This document shows positions 51,587 through 60,295 of a DNA stretch of 64,000 nt, one piece after another. The stretch is from Pseudoflavitalea sp. G-6-1-2 (GTDB lineage Bacteria; Bacteroidota; Bacteroidia; Chitinophagales; Chitinophagaceae): positions 806,001 to 870,000 of the forward strand of contig NZ_JABBGB010000003.1 in the NCBI RefSeq assembly GCF_012927185.1. The letters are read 5' to 3'. Below the pieces are notes generated by a model. That model was not told the DNA's origin. It saw only the letters and a list, made by a program, of their open reading frames with translations, and did no database searches. Position 1 is the stretch's first letter. Every line of letters starts with the position of its first letter. The translations under genes and the position numbers were made by a program.

Positions 51587-53035
51587 ATGTTCAGAAACAT
51601 ACATAAGATCGTCGCATGCGTTGTGGTTGCTGCCACGATCACTTCCTGCAAAAAAGATTTTCTGGAGATCACGCCGAAGGGAAAACTCATTGCATCAACA
51701 GTATCGGATTACAATCTGCTGCTGAGTAATCTCGACCTGCTGAACATGAGCGCCGGCAGCGGTCTTGCGCAGGTTATCATGGGCGATGAAGTAGCAGCTG
51801 CTGCACCATATTTTGCAGGAGCAGATCTCCGCACGCAAAGACTCTTTCGTTGGGATGATGTGATCTATCAGCCAACAGAGATCGCTACCGAGATGAAGGT
51901 TTTCATGGAGAACCTGTATACCTACAACAAAATAATCCATGAGATCGATGATGCTACCGGTGGTTCGGAAGAGCAAAAAAAATCCATCAAAGCAGAGGCG
52001 CTGGCAAGCAGGGCATGGACCTACTTCTCACTGATCAACTACTATGGCAAGCCATACGATGCGGCAACTGCTGCCAGTGATCCGGGTTATCCCATCATTA
52101 CTGTGGCAGATGTTACGGAGAGCAAATTCACGCGCGCGAGTGTGAAAGAAGTATATGATTTTATTGTGAGCGATCTTCAGGCGGCCATTCCGCAACTGCC
52201 TGCTAAAACAACACACCGGCTCAGAATGTCCAAAGCCACCGGAGAAGCCCTGCTCGGAAAAGTATGGATGTTCATGGGTAAGTTCGATGCCGCAGAACCA
52301 TTGCTGGCCGCAGCTTTGACGGGTATTGCCAATGCAGAGATATCCGTTCAGTTATATGATTACAATGTTACGTTTGGGCCCAATGGCGAGTTTATGCCGG
52401 TTGGCTTTTTCGGTCCGAATTATCCTACTGCTCCGAATATCAAAGAGAACCTGTTTGCCAAGCAATTCATGAACAACTGGACGTTCACCAACTCCGAACT
52501 GGTGCTACATCCGCAGGCGGTGGCCTTGTACAAACCATCGGATCTGAGATTGAATTTCTATTCAACACAACCATTTCCCAGTGGAGACGATTACAAAGGC
52601 GGAGCACTCAGAAAAATGGGTCCCATCAGTGCACAGTTCGGCATCACGGTTCCCGATATCTATCTCCTGCTGGCAGAATGCAAAGCCCGCAACAACGATC
52701 TCAGCGGAGCAGTGACCACTACTGAAACACTTCGCAAAAACAGAATGCCTGCGCAGGATGTTGCCATCCCGGCAAATATCGCTACCAACAAAATATCGCT
52801 GGTGAAATTCATTCTCGAAGAGAGGATCAGAGAGTTTGCCATGCAGGGATACCGTTGGTTCGATATGCGCAGACTGTCTGTAGATCCCGATTACAAAAAC
52901 ACCGTAAAATACACGCACACATTATTCGACGAAGCTGGAAATGCCAGCTCATTTACACTCAGACCCGAAAGGCTGGTGATGCGGCTTCCGCAGCTGATCA
53001 TTACACAGAATCCGGGAATGCAAAACAATCCATAA
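51587..53035 (+). CDS. SusD/RagB-family outer membrane lipoprotein
   Basis: 482 residues. The signal ends at a lipobox (ATITSC, Cys near 21), then KKDFLEITPKG, the usual SusD start. TPR-like helices follow (SRAWTYFSLINYYGKPYDAA and LLAECKARNNDLSGAVTT), and the C-terminal RIREFAMQGYRWFDMRRL is the family's conserved stretch. It forms the surface lid of the SusC transporter and binds the ligand. It starts 26 bases after susC. Confidence 0.95.
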   Translation: MFRNIHKIVACVVVAATITSCKKDFLEITPKGKLIASTVSDYNLLLSNLDLLNMSAGSGLAQVIMGDEVAAAAPYFAGADLRTQRLFRWDDVIYQPTEIATEMKVFMENLYTYNKIIHEIDDATGGSEEQKKSIKAEALASRAWTYFSLINYYGKPYDAATAASDPGYPIITVADVTESKFTRASVKEVYDFIVSDLQAAIPQLPAKTTHRLRMSKATGEALLGKVWMFMGKFDAAEPLLAAALTGIANAEISVQLYDYNVTFGPNGEFMPVGFFGPNYPTAPNIKENLFAKQFMNNWTFTNSELVLHPQAVALYKPSDLRLNFYSTQPFPSGDDYKGGALRKMGPISAQFGITVPDIYLLLAECKARNNDLSGAVTTTETLRKNRMPAQDVAIPANIATNKISLVKFILEERIREFAMQGYRWFDMRRLSVDPDYKNTVKYTHTLFDEAGNASSFTLRPERLVMRLPQLIITQNPGMQNNP

Positions 53036-53048
53036 ACAAATACACGTC

Positions 53049-54167
53049 ATGAAACAGAAACTTGTTATGCTGTCGCTCTGCGCCGCAGCATTCAGCCAGC
53101 TCCATGCCCAGGAGAAATTCACCATCAAAGGAAAGATGGCAGGATGGAAAGGGAACACCAAAATATTTCTCGAATACAGAGATGGGGGAGACGGAACAAA
53201 AGATTCCACCATCGCCAGAAATGGTGTGTTCGAGCTGAAAGGATCAGTTGCTAATCCTACCAGAGCCACGCTGCTGGCGGCACCCATGAAAGACGATGGG
53301 CCTATGACCATAGAGAAATACATGAACCGCGACCTGCAGGAGTTCTTTCTCGAAAAAGGAACCATCACTGTAAAAGGCGCCAAAATTAAGAAGGCGATCA
53401 TCACCGGTGGCAGCACGCAAAAAGACCTCGCATTGCTGCAGCAGCAACTGAAGCCATTGGAAGATAAAATGCGTCCATTGAGTGAGAAAATGCAGAAGCT
53501 GAAAACTGAGAAAGAAAGAGATGAGCTCTTTCCGCAATTGCGCGCCATCAGATTAGAGATGAACAAAGTGGAGGAAAAATTCTACGAAGATCATCCGGAT
53601 TCTTATGTAAGCCTCGATATGCTGGAAAGCAGATCAGCAATGATCGATGTAGAAACTTTTGAGCCCCAGTTCAACCACCTGAGCGATCGCCTTCGCAGTT
53701 CAGCAGCCGGAAAAGAGCTGGCAGAGCGGCTTAGCATCGCCAGAAAATCTGCAGTAGGAAGAACAGCTGCCGACTTTACGCAAAACAATACAGAAGGCAA
53801 ACCTTTCACGCTGTCTTCACTCAGAGGCAAATATGTGTTGCTCGATTTCTGGGCAAGCTGGTGCGGTCCTTGCCGTGCAGAGAATCCCAATGTACTGAAG
53901 GCATACAATCGGATGAAGGGAAAGAATTTCGAGATCGTAGGTGTATCGCTCGACGATAAATTGGCCAACTGGAAAAAAGCCATTGCCGACGACGGACTTC
54001 CATGGATCCACGTAAGCGATCTCAAAGGATGGAAGAACGACGTAGCCATCGAGTATGGCGTAAAAGCTGTTCCTCAGAACCTGCTCATCGATCCCAACGG
54101 GGTGATCATTGCAAAAGATCTTCGCGGCGAAGAGCTGGCTCAGAAACTCGAATCACTGATCAAATAA
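53049..54167 (+). CDS. TlpA-like thiol-disulfide oxidoreductase with DUF4369
   Basis: 372 residues with a signal peptide (ending LHAQE). Residues about 20-115 form the N-terminal DUF4369 domain (FTIKGKMAGWKGNTKIFLEYRDG), a helical linker covers 140-210, and the C-terminal thioredoxin fold (about 235-372) has the redox pair in FWASWCGPCRAENP and the cis-proline in KAVPQNL. It should reduce or exchange disulfides in the periplasm. It lies 14 bases after susD and belongs to the same operon. Confidence 0.92.
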   Translation: MKQKLVMLSLCAAAFSQLHAQEKFTIKGKMAGWKGNTKIFLEYRDGGDGTKDSTIARNGVFELKGSVANPTRATLLAAPMKDDGPMTIEKYMNRDLQEFFLEKGTITVKGAKIKKAIITGGSTQKDLALLQQQLKPLEDKMRPLSEKMQKLKTEKERDELFPQLRAIRLEMNKVEEKFYEDHPDSYVSLDMLESRSAMIDVETFEPQFNHLSDRLRSSAAGKELAERLSIARKSAVGRTAADFTQNNTEGKPFTLSSLRGKYVLLDFWASWCGPCRAENPNVLKAYNRMKGKNFEIVGVSLDDKLANWKKAIADDGLPWIHVSDLKGWKNDVAIEYGVKAVPQNLLIDPNGVIIAKDLRGEELAQKLESLIK

Positions 54168-54186
54168 TGTTTTAACTCATTCACAG

Positions 54187-55581
54187 ATGAAAAAAATAGT
54201 ATGGTTGTTGCTGCTGTGTTTCTCCATGCTGCAATTGCTGGCGCAGGATGGAATACAGTTTGAACATGGCAGCTGGAAGGCAGTGCTGGCAAAAGCCAGG
54301 CAGGAAAACAAACTGGTGTTTATCGATGTATACACCAGCTGGTGCGGTCCCTGTAAAAAAATGGTGAACGAAGTATTCCCCCGCAAAGATGTAGGGGAGA
54401 AATTCAATGCCTCTTTCATCAATTACAAACTCGATGCAGAAAAAGGAGAGGGAATCGATATCGCAAAATCCTTCGACGTTAAAGCATATCCTACCTATCT
54501 CTTCGTTAACGGAGATGGTGAACTGATCTATCGTTTCGGTGGATACAACGAACCCACTGCATTTCTGAAAGAAGCATCAGTGGCACTGGCAGAACAGAAC
54601 TCTCCCAAACCACTGGCAAAATGGATCGCAGAATATGAATCAGGAAAACGCGATAAAGAATTTCTGTTGGGGTATCTTAAAAAAAGAGCCGTAGTGAAAA
54701 TGCCCTCCGCCGCTATTATTGAAGAGCTGATGCCGATGCTGAGTACGGCAGAACTGGAGAGTAAAGAGGTGTTGGCAGTTATCGCCTATTACGATACCAA
54801 TATCGAATATGTTCCCGGAGGAAAGTTCTACAACTACATTACAGCATCGCATGCAAAAACAGATGCGGCAATAGGCGAGCAATCCGGCTATGCATTGCAG
54901 TTGCTGCAGTTCGGCATAGGCAATTATTTCAAGAAGCAATTGATCCCTGCAAAGAACGAAGCAAAGGCTGCGGCTGCAGTAACCGCTGCCAGAAAACTGG
55001 CGGATCTGATGAAGGATGAAAACGCCGATGCAGCTTCGAAAAGAATGTGGATGAATTTCTATGCATCCTTCGGTGATGAACAGAAACTGATCAAAGCCTC
55101 CAATGATTATGTGGAGAATGGATTGCTGAAAATGAATATTCAGAAGATGCGCGATTCTGCAAAGGCGGCATACGACAGGTTCATGCAGCCATTTATTACG
55201 GGCAAAGAAGATTCTGTGAACAACGAAAATTTCACATTCTCCAAACGCTTGATGCAGGCAGGAGATCTTATCGAGCTTTCCTACAATATGCGCGATGCTG
55301 CCGAAACTGTGTTCTTCCATGTAGAAAATAAAGCAGCTGTTGCAAAAGCCATCGGTTGGGCAAAGCAGGCGAATGCTTTCTTTCCGCATTTCTCCACGCA
55401 GGCTGTGTATGCAGCGCTGCTGTATAAATCAGCCGATGCAAAACAGGCTGCTGCCTGGATGAACAAGGCGGCAACAGATTCTTTTCTGGCCGGTCAACCT
55501 GATTTGAAGGGTTTATTGATGGCCAATGCCGGTAAAATCGGCAAAGGAGAAGCCCTTACTGAAATCTGGCATAGGAAGTAA
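54187..55581 (+). CDS. thioredoxin-domain protein with long helical C-terminus
   Basis: 464 residues with a signal peptide (ending LLAQ). The thioredoxin domain (about 20-140) contains DVYTSWCGPCKKMVNEVF and YPTYLFVNGDGELIYRFGG. The remaining 320 residues are alpha-helical (LADLMKDENADAASKRMWMNF, LLYKSADAKQAAAWMNKAA) and probably TPR-like. Twenty bases separate it from the TlpA-like gene. Two different thioredoxin-fold proteins in one SusCD operon suggest that the cargo or its handling involves thiols. Confidence 0.88.
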   Translation: MKKIVWLLLLCFSMLQLLAQDGIQFEHGSWKAVLAKARQENKLVFIDVYTSWCGPCKKMVNEVFPRKDVGEKFNASFINYKLDAEKGEGIDIAKSFDVKAYPTYLFVNGDGELIYRFGGYNEPTAFLKEASVALAEQNSPKPLAKWIAEYESGKRDKEFLLGYLKKRAVVKMPSAAIIEELMPMLSTAELESKEVLAVIAYYDTNIEYVPGGKFYNYITASHAKTDAAIGEQSGYALQLLQFGIGNYFKKQLIPAKNEAKAAAAVTAARKLADLMKDENADAASKRMWMNFYASFGDEQKLIKASNDYVENGLLKMNIQKMRDSAKAAYDRFMQPFITGKEDSVNNENFTFSKRLMQAGDLIELSYNMRDAAETVFFHVENKAAVAKAIGWAKQANAFFPHFSTQAVYAALLYKSADAKQAAAWMNKAATDSFLAGQPDLKGLLMANAGKIGKGEALTEIWHRK

Positions 55582-55717
55582 TAAAGGTTGATAAACACAT
55601 TTGTAACATGCGCGGATATTATCAAATAGTTATACGTGCATGTTTTGTTTTTTATATACGTAATCCGCCGCAGTTTTGCTAAATTCAGGAAGAATAACCC
55701 TGAATTAAATACATACC

Positions 55718-56221
55718 ATGAGAATTGTTACATTGCTGACTGCTGCTGTACTTGTTTTGTCGTCCTGCTCACACACTTACTATGTGGTAAGGCATGCTGA
55801 AAAAAATGTTCCTGCTGAAGGAACCGTGATGAATACACCTAAAGATCCTCCGCTCAGCAAGGTCGGCGAACAACGCGCCATTGCACTGAAAGAACTGATG
55901 CACGATAAAGGGATCAGGTACATTTATTCTACCAATACCATCCGAACAAAGTCTACTGTGGAGCCAACGCGCGCGCTGCTGGGGTTAACAGTACAGACCT
56001 ATGGACCGAAGCCCGATAGCGCGTTTATCAATCAATTGAAGCAGTTGAAAAAGAATACACTGATTGTAGGGCATAGCAATACCATCGATGATATTGCCAA
56101 TGGATTGGCAGGTGAGCAGAAGGTGGAGGGCGATCTGGATGAATCGGTGTATGATCAGGTGTTTATCATTCACTATAGAAAGGGCGGGAAGAAGATTGTG
56201 TTTGAGAGAGTGAGTTATTAA
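55718..56221 (+). CDS. lipoprotein histidine phosphatase (SixA/phosphoglycerate mutase-like)
   Basis: 167 residues. MRIVTLLTAAVLVLSSC is a lipoprotein signal (Cys17). The phosphohistidine comes right after it in YYVVRHAEKN, the Arg in YIYSTNTIRTKSTVEPTRAL, and the second catalytic histidine in LIVGHSNTIDDIA. This is a compact histidine phosphatase placed in the envelope rather than the cytosol. Substrate unknown. It overlaps the end of the convergent YhcG-type gene by 4 bases. Confidence 0.87.
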   Translation: MRIVTLLTAAVLVLSSCSHTYYVVRHAEKNVPAEGTVMNTPKDPPLSKVGEQRAIALKELMHDKGIRYIYSTNTIRTKSTVEPTRALLGLTVQTYGPKPDSAFINQLKQLKKNTLIVGHSNTIDDIANGLAGEQKVEGDLDESVYDQVFIIHYRKGGKKIVFERVSY

Positions 56222-57828
56222 TTCAGGCGAGCATCAGCACTTTTCTCAATATCACTCAGAATCTGCTCTGCAATGGTGGTTGAAATATCCTCTATTTCAG
56301 GTTCAGTAAGATATTGATTGCACAATTTCTTGTAAAAGACCTCATTGTTATTGTAGCCGCCCAACTTCAGGCCGTACCAGTATTTTTCCACTACAAGGTG
56401 AAGAGTTATATTAATGTCAAAGGTTTCAGTGCCTGCAAATTTGAATCCATTAAGCTGATAATAATATTGAACTCCTCTGAATGTATCAAAGGCACTTTCT
56501 GTTTTCCACCTTTGTTCGAGGGTTGATAGATCATTGACAGTATTGGTTCCTGTGAACCAACTGTAATTGTGAGAAACAAAGCTTGGGTTGAATTCTTTTA
56601 GAGTTGCTGTGAGTTTTTCCATCAATGGTCTAAAACTATTATCAAATATTTTACAACAGCCAGCAAAATCAAGGGCTGCTTCAATTTCTCCAGCACTTCT
56701 GACCGCCAGTTTTTGTTTCACTTTTTCCAATCTTTGTGCAATGGGATCGGCTACCGCTTCAATTTCCAACCCCAGATTTTGTTCGATTTCTTCAATGCTG
56801 GGAAGCTCTCTTTGGATATGTTCCGGAAGCTCTCTTTGGATATGTTCCGGAAGCAACTCATTTATCTTGTATTCTGCTATTCCGATTGGAAGCTTGGAAT
56901 CTCGTAAAGCATATTCCGCAATAACTCCATCCTTGGTTTTGCATAGTATCAAACCAATACTGTTCCCATCATTTTTATCCCGCAAAAGATCATCTGCCAG
57001 CTTCAGATAGAAGTCCATCTTGCCAATATGTTCGGGTTGAAAATCGCCGATTTTCAACTCTACTATTACATACCGTTTGAGTTTTGTATGATAGAAGAGC
57101 AGGTCATAGAAAAACTCTCTATCCCTCAGGTTCACTTTATATTGCCGCCCAAGGAAGGCGAACCATTGGCCCAGCTCCAGCAAGAATTTTGTGATTTGTT
57201 TTGTCAGCGCTTCTTCGAGGTCCTTTTCTCTGGATGCATCTCCCTGATAAATGAATTCAAAAAAATAGGGGTCTTTGAAAATCTGCTGAACAAGTTCCGA
57301 TTCTTCGGGCGGGAGAGCAGTAGCAAAATTTGAAGGTAAATTTCCCTGTCTCTTAAATAGATTGGCTTCTATCTGATGTACCATTACATTTCTGCTCCAC
57401 CCTCTTTCAGCTGTTGTACAAATGTAATAGGCGCGTTCATTACTATCTTTTACCTTGTCCAGCAAGGTGATATGATGATACCAACTCAATTTTGCAAGTG
57501 GTACTTGCAAAATTGTCTGACCAACCGAATAATTAATAACGGGGAATTCCGGATATGCTGTAAAGAAATCACGCATATAACGCAGGTTGCGTGGCGAAAA
57601 GCCTTTCATATCATTGAATTCCGATTTCAGATCTTTTGAAAGCTTATCAATTACCTTTGATCCCCAGCCTTCATTGATCTCCTGTTCTGCAATAATCTTC
57701 CCTGTCTCCCAATGTATTTTCAACAATTCGGTATTTACCGTATCAGTGGCTCGCCGTCTAGCTTCTCTGATTTTCTCTTTTAGTATACTCAGTACCGTTT
57801 GATATTTTTCTATGGCAGCTTGATTCAT
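56218..57828 (-). CDS. YhcG/DUF1016-type PD-(D/E)XK nuclease protein
   Basis: 536 residues from the ATG at 57828 (the frame also includes a TTG at 57837). The N-terminal DUF1016 helical domain (WETGKIIAEQEINEGWGSKVIDKLSKDL) leads to the nuclease domain, with FFYDLLFYHTKLKRYVIVEL and ELKIGDFQPEHIGKMDFYL supplying D, ExK and downstream residues of the PD-(D/E)XK site. About 190 further residues (from SAGEIEAALDFAG on) form an extension not usual in YhcG (about 350). A 24-base tandem duplication lies in the linker. Members are linked with DNA processing and sometimes defence loci; no restriction partner is near. Confidence 0.85.
   Translation of the reverse strand: MNQAAIEKYQTVLSILKEKIREARRRATDTVNTELLKIHWETGKIIAEQEINEGWGSKVIDKLSKDLKSEFNDMKGFSPRNLRYMRDFFTAYPEFPVINYSVGQTILQVPLAKLSWYHHITLLDKVKDSNERAYYICTTAERGWSRNVMVHQIEANLFKRQGNLPSNFATALPPEESELVQQIFKDPYFFEFIYQGDASREKDLEEALTKQITKFLLELGQWFAFLGRQYKVNLRDREFFYDLLFYHTKLKRYVIVELKIGDFQPEHIGKMDFYLKLADDLLRDKNDGNSIGLILCKTKDGVIAEYALRDSKLPIGIAEYKINELLPEHIQRELPEHIQRELPSIEEIEQNLGLEIEAVADPIAQRLEKVKQKLAVRSAGEIEAALDFAGCCKIFDNSFRPLMEKLTATLKEFNPSFVSHNYSWFTGTNTVNDLSTLEQRWKTESAFDTFRGVQYYYQLNGFKFAGTETFDINITLHLVVEKYWYGLKLGGYNNNEVFYKKLCNQYLTEPEIEDISTTIAEQILSDIEKSADARLN
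56801..56848. repeat. 24-base perfect tandem duplication in the nuclease gene
   Basis: Two identical 24-base units lie at 56801-56824 and 56825-56848, encoding a repeated LPEHIQRE in the linker after the nuclease domain. A third partial unit (six bases) follows. The reading frame is kept. Confidence 0.9.
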
Positions 57829-57959
57829 AAGCCGCAAATGTATCTTACAATACCATACGTGAAGTAAACATTTATCTACAAATAGGGCTTGGATATATGA
57901 TTGTCTTTATATAGAAAAGGGTACTGTTTTTATCCAATAAATAAGTTTGGCAAGTTAGT

Positions 57960-58344
57960 TTATTCAAAAAAATACTCTCCGTTGCGTAACTCATAGATAT
58001 ACTCACTGGCAGTAATACCATTGACATCAAGAATTCTAACCTGTACGGCCGATTTCTTCATTGCTTCAGACTCTGTAGTAATATTTACATCAACACCAAT
58101 AGCTGCCATTGAATACTCTTTATCGAGAATTCCTTTTCTGATTCTTTCTTCCAGCAGTCTGAGCACTTCACTTGCATCCGGGTATTCTTCTCCAGTGAAA
58201 AAGCCGATAGGCCTTAACTCCTGATGCATATTGATAGCAGCGCCGAATGGATAGAATTCTCCGGCCTCAGCGAGAAAGTATTTTTGCCTGAGATAAAATG
58301 TTATTGGTGAGTGCAGTTCGCTTTTCTTCTAATGTGTTATACAT
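57960..58344 (-). pseudogene. frameshifted small conserved-looking gene
   Basis: An ATG at 58344 opens MYNTLEEKRTALTNNILSQA, which then hits a stop after KILSR. The next frame, from about 58280 to 57960, reads KYFLAEAGEFYPFGAAINM, then HQELRPIGFFTG, and continues to YELRNGEYFFE. Removing one A from the five-A run at 58281-58285 (minus strand) joins the two frames into one 127-residue protein. It could be a true pseudogene, a sequencing error at a homopolymer, or programmed frameshifting. An annotation of only the 3' frame from 58229 (89 residues) would miss the start. I do not know the family. Confidence 0.72.
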
Positions 58345-58365
58345 CCGTATGAGATTACTTATTTT

Positions 58366-58770
58366 CTAAAATACTTTCAGGCATTTAATGCTATCGAGGG
58401 CACCGAGGTAAAATTCCCAATGCCCTTTGTCTTTCAGATTAAGCCTGCCAATTATCTGCACTTTCTTATCATGCAGTGAATCCAGTTTTTGAGAAGGTAT
58501 ATTCCCGAATTCACATCCTAACCATATCGCTTCTTTGGAAGGTGCATGCTGTGCGGGATAAATAGCTACATCTTCAAAATTGGTATGCAGGTATCCTTCA
58601 AGCTGTACCCATTTCCCATCGAGGTTTTTGATCCGCTCAACATCTTTCAGCGATACAATTTCTACCGGTTCGGGAGCTGGATCACAGATGATTGTTACAG
58701 GTTCTCTTGTCGCAGATTTGCAACCAGTGATCGCCAGCAATAAAAGAATGGATAAGGCCTTGGTTTTCAT
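58366..58770 (-). CDS. small lipoprotein of unknown function
   Basis: 134 residues. MKTKALSILLLLAITGC is a lipoprotein signal with Cys17. The mature part (VSLKDVERIKNLDGKWVQLEGYL, KKVQIIGRLNLKDKGHWEFYLG) has a beta-strand pattern like an OB-fold domain. No motif for enzymatic activity. It lies upstream of the frameshifted gene on the same strand. Confidence 0.7.
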   Translation of the reverse strand: MKTKALSILLLLAITGCKSATREPVTIICDPAPEPVEIVSLKDVERIKNLDGKWVQLEGYLHTNFEDVAIYPAQHAPSKEAIWLGCEFGNIPSQKLDSLHDKKVQIIGRLNLKDKGHWEFYLGALDSIKCLKVF

Positions 58771-58820
58771 CGCATCAAATTATGCATTTTTGGGAAGCTG
58801 GCATAACGCCGGCTACTCAT

Positions 58821-58846
58821 AAAAAAAGCTGCCTTTGCAGGCAGCT
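58821..58846 (-). terminator. Rho-independent terminator for the E2 gene
   Basis: Minus strand AGCTGCC, loop TGCAAA, GGCAGCT, then seven T. Confidence 0.85.
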
Positions 58847-58871
58847 CTTATAGCAAGTAACACAAACATTT

Positions 58872-60224
58872 CTATACTGTTCTCGCCGGATCGAATTGCT
58901 CCAGCTCTTTTGCCACAGCATTCAGGAACGTGGCGCCAAGCGCTCCATCCACAATTCTGTGATCGTAGCTCATGCTGAGATACATCATATGCCTGATGGC
59001 AATGCTGTCTCCCTGCTCTGTCTCGATCACTACCGGGCGTTTTTTGATCGCACCAACAGCGAGTATCGCTACCTGTGGCTGATTGATGATCGGTGTTCCC
59101 ATCAGACTGCCGAATGTTCCCACATTCGTGAGCGTAAATGTTCCGCCCTGCGTATCATCTGGTTTCAGTTTATTGTTGCGGGCTGAATTGGCCAGTCCGT
59201 TCACCTGCTTGCTCAGTCCTACCAGGTTCAGCTGATCTGCATTCTTGATCACCGGAACAATCAGGTTTCCCGAAGGCAGGGCAGTGGCCATACCGATATT
59301 GATATCTTTCTTGATGATGATGTTATTGCCATCCAGACTGCAGTTCAGCAGCGGATATTTCTTCAGGCAACGTACAATCGCTTCTACGAACAGCGGAGTG
59401 AACGTGAGTTTTTCTCCTTCTCTCTTCTCGAAATCTTTTTTCACGCGATCTCTCCACAGCACCATATTGGTAACGTCTGCTTCGGTGAAGCTGGTTACGT
59501 GCGGACTGGTGTGTTTGCTGCGCACCATGTGATCTGCGATCAGTTTGCGCATGCGGTCCATCTCGATGATCTCCACATTGCCGCCATAAGATGCAGCGGG
59601 CGTTGAAGTGGTTGCTGGTGTGCTGATCACATCGGCTTTCGAAGCAGGCTGAGCAGCAACCGGGCGTGTTTCAGTTACTGTAGAAGGAGCAACAGCAGGT
59701 GTTTTTCCTGATTTGCGACCTTCAACATAAGCGAGAATATCTTTCTTGGTTACGCGGCCTTCGTTGCCGGAACCGGGGATGTTTTCGAGTTCGCTCATGC
59801 TTACTCCTTCACCGGCTGCGATATTCAGTACCAGCGGAGAGTAAAAACGATTGGCTGTTCCGTTTACAACAGGGCGGGCAGCAGTGCTGGTCTCTACCTG
59901 TGCAACGGCAGCGGGTGCAGTTTCTGCAACAGTGGCAGCTGGCGCTGTAACCGGAGCAGCAGCAGGGGCAGCAGACTCGGCAGCTCCCGTACGAATGCGC
60001 GCAATCGGCGTTCCGATCGGCACCACATCGTTCACATTAAATAGTATCGCTTCAATCACACCTTCGGCAGTGGATGGTACTTCGCTGTCTACCTTGTCGG
60101 TAGCGATCTCCAGGATCGTCTCATCCATTTTCACCGGGTCGCCGGGTTGCTTATGCCATTTGAGGATGGTGGCTTCCATAATACTTTCACCCAGTTTAGG
60201 CATTATTAAGTCAACAACTGCCAT
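58872..60224 (-). CDS. 2-oxo acid dehydrogenase E2 (dihydrolipoyl acyltransferase)
   Basis: 450 residues. An N-terminal lipoyl domain (1-80) carries the lipoylated lysine in EIATDKVDSEVPS. An Ala/Pro-rich linker follows, then the E1/E3-binding domain (YSPLVLNIAAGEGVSMSELE, about 130-165), and the catalytic domain with MSYDHRIVDGALGATF (His and Asp of HxxxDG). It transfers acyl groups to CoA. Ambiguous between pyruvate, 2-oxoglutarate and branched-chain complexes; the single lipoyl domain and the sequence DLIMPKLGESIMEATILKW fit the branched-chain or generic type. No E1 or E3 gene is adjacent. Confidence 0.9.
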   Translation of the reverse strand: MAVVDLIMPKLGESIMEATILKWHKQPGDPVKMDETILEIATDKVDSEVPSTAEGVIEAILFNVNDVVPIGTPIARIRTGAAESAAPAAAPVTAPAATVAETAPAAVAQVETSTAARPVVNGTANRFYSPLVLNIAAGEGVSMSELENIPGSGNEGRVTKKDILAYVEGRKSGKTPAVAPSTVTETRPVAAQPASKADVISTPATTSTPAASYGGNVEIIEMDRMRKLIADHMVRSKHTSPHVTSFTEADVTNMVLWRDRVKKDFEKREGEKLTFTPLFVEAIVRCLKKYPLLNCSLDGNNIIIKKDINIGMATALPSGNLIVPVIKNADQLNLVGLSKQVNGLANSARNNKLKPDDTQGGTFTLTNVGTFGSLMGTPIINQPQVAILAVGAIKKRPVVIETEQGDSIAIRHMMYLSMSYDHRIVDGALGATFLNAVAKELEQFDPARTV

Positions 60225-60295
60225 AGTTGATCGGAGGTTTTATTGTTTTTGTGTACTTGATTTGATCTGATAACGGGCCAAAGGTAATGATTTTA

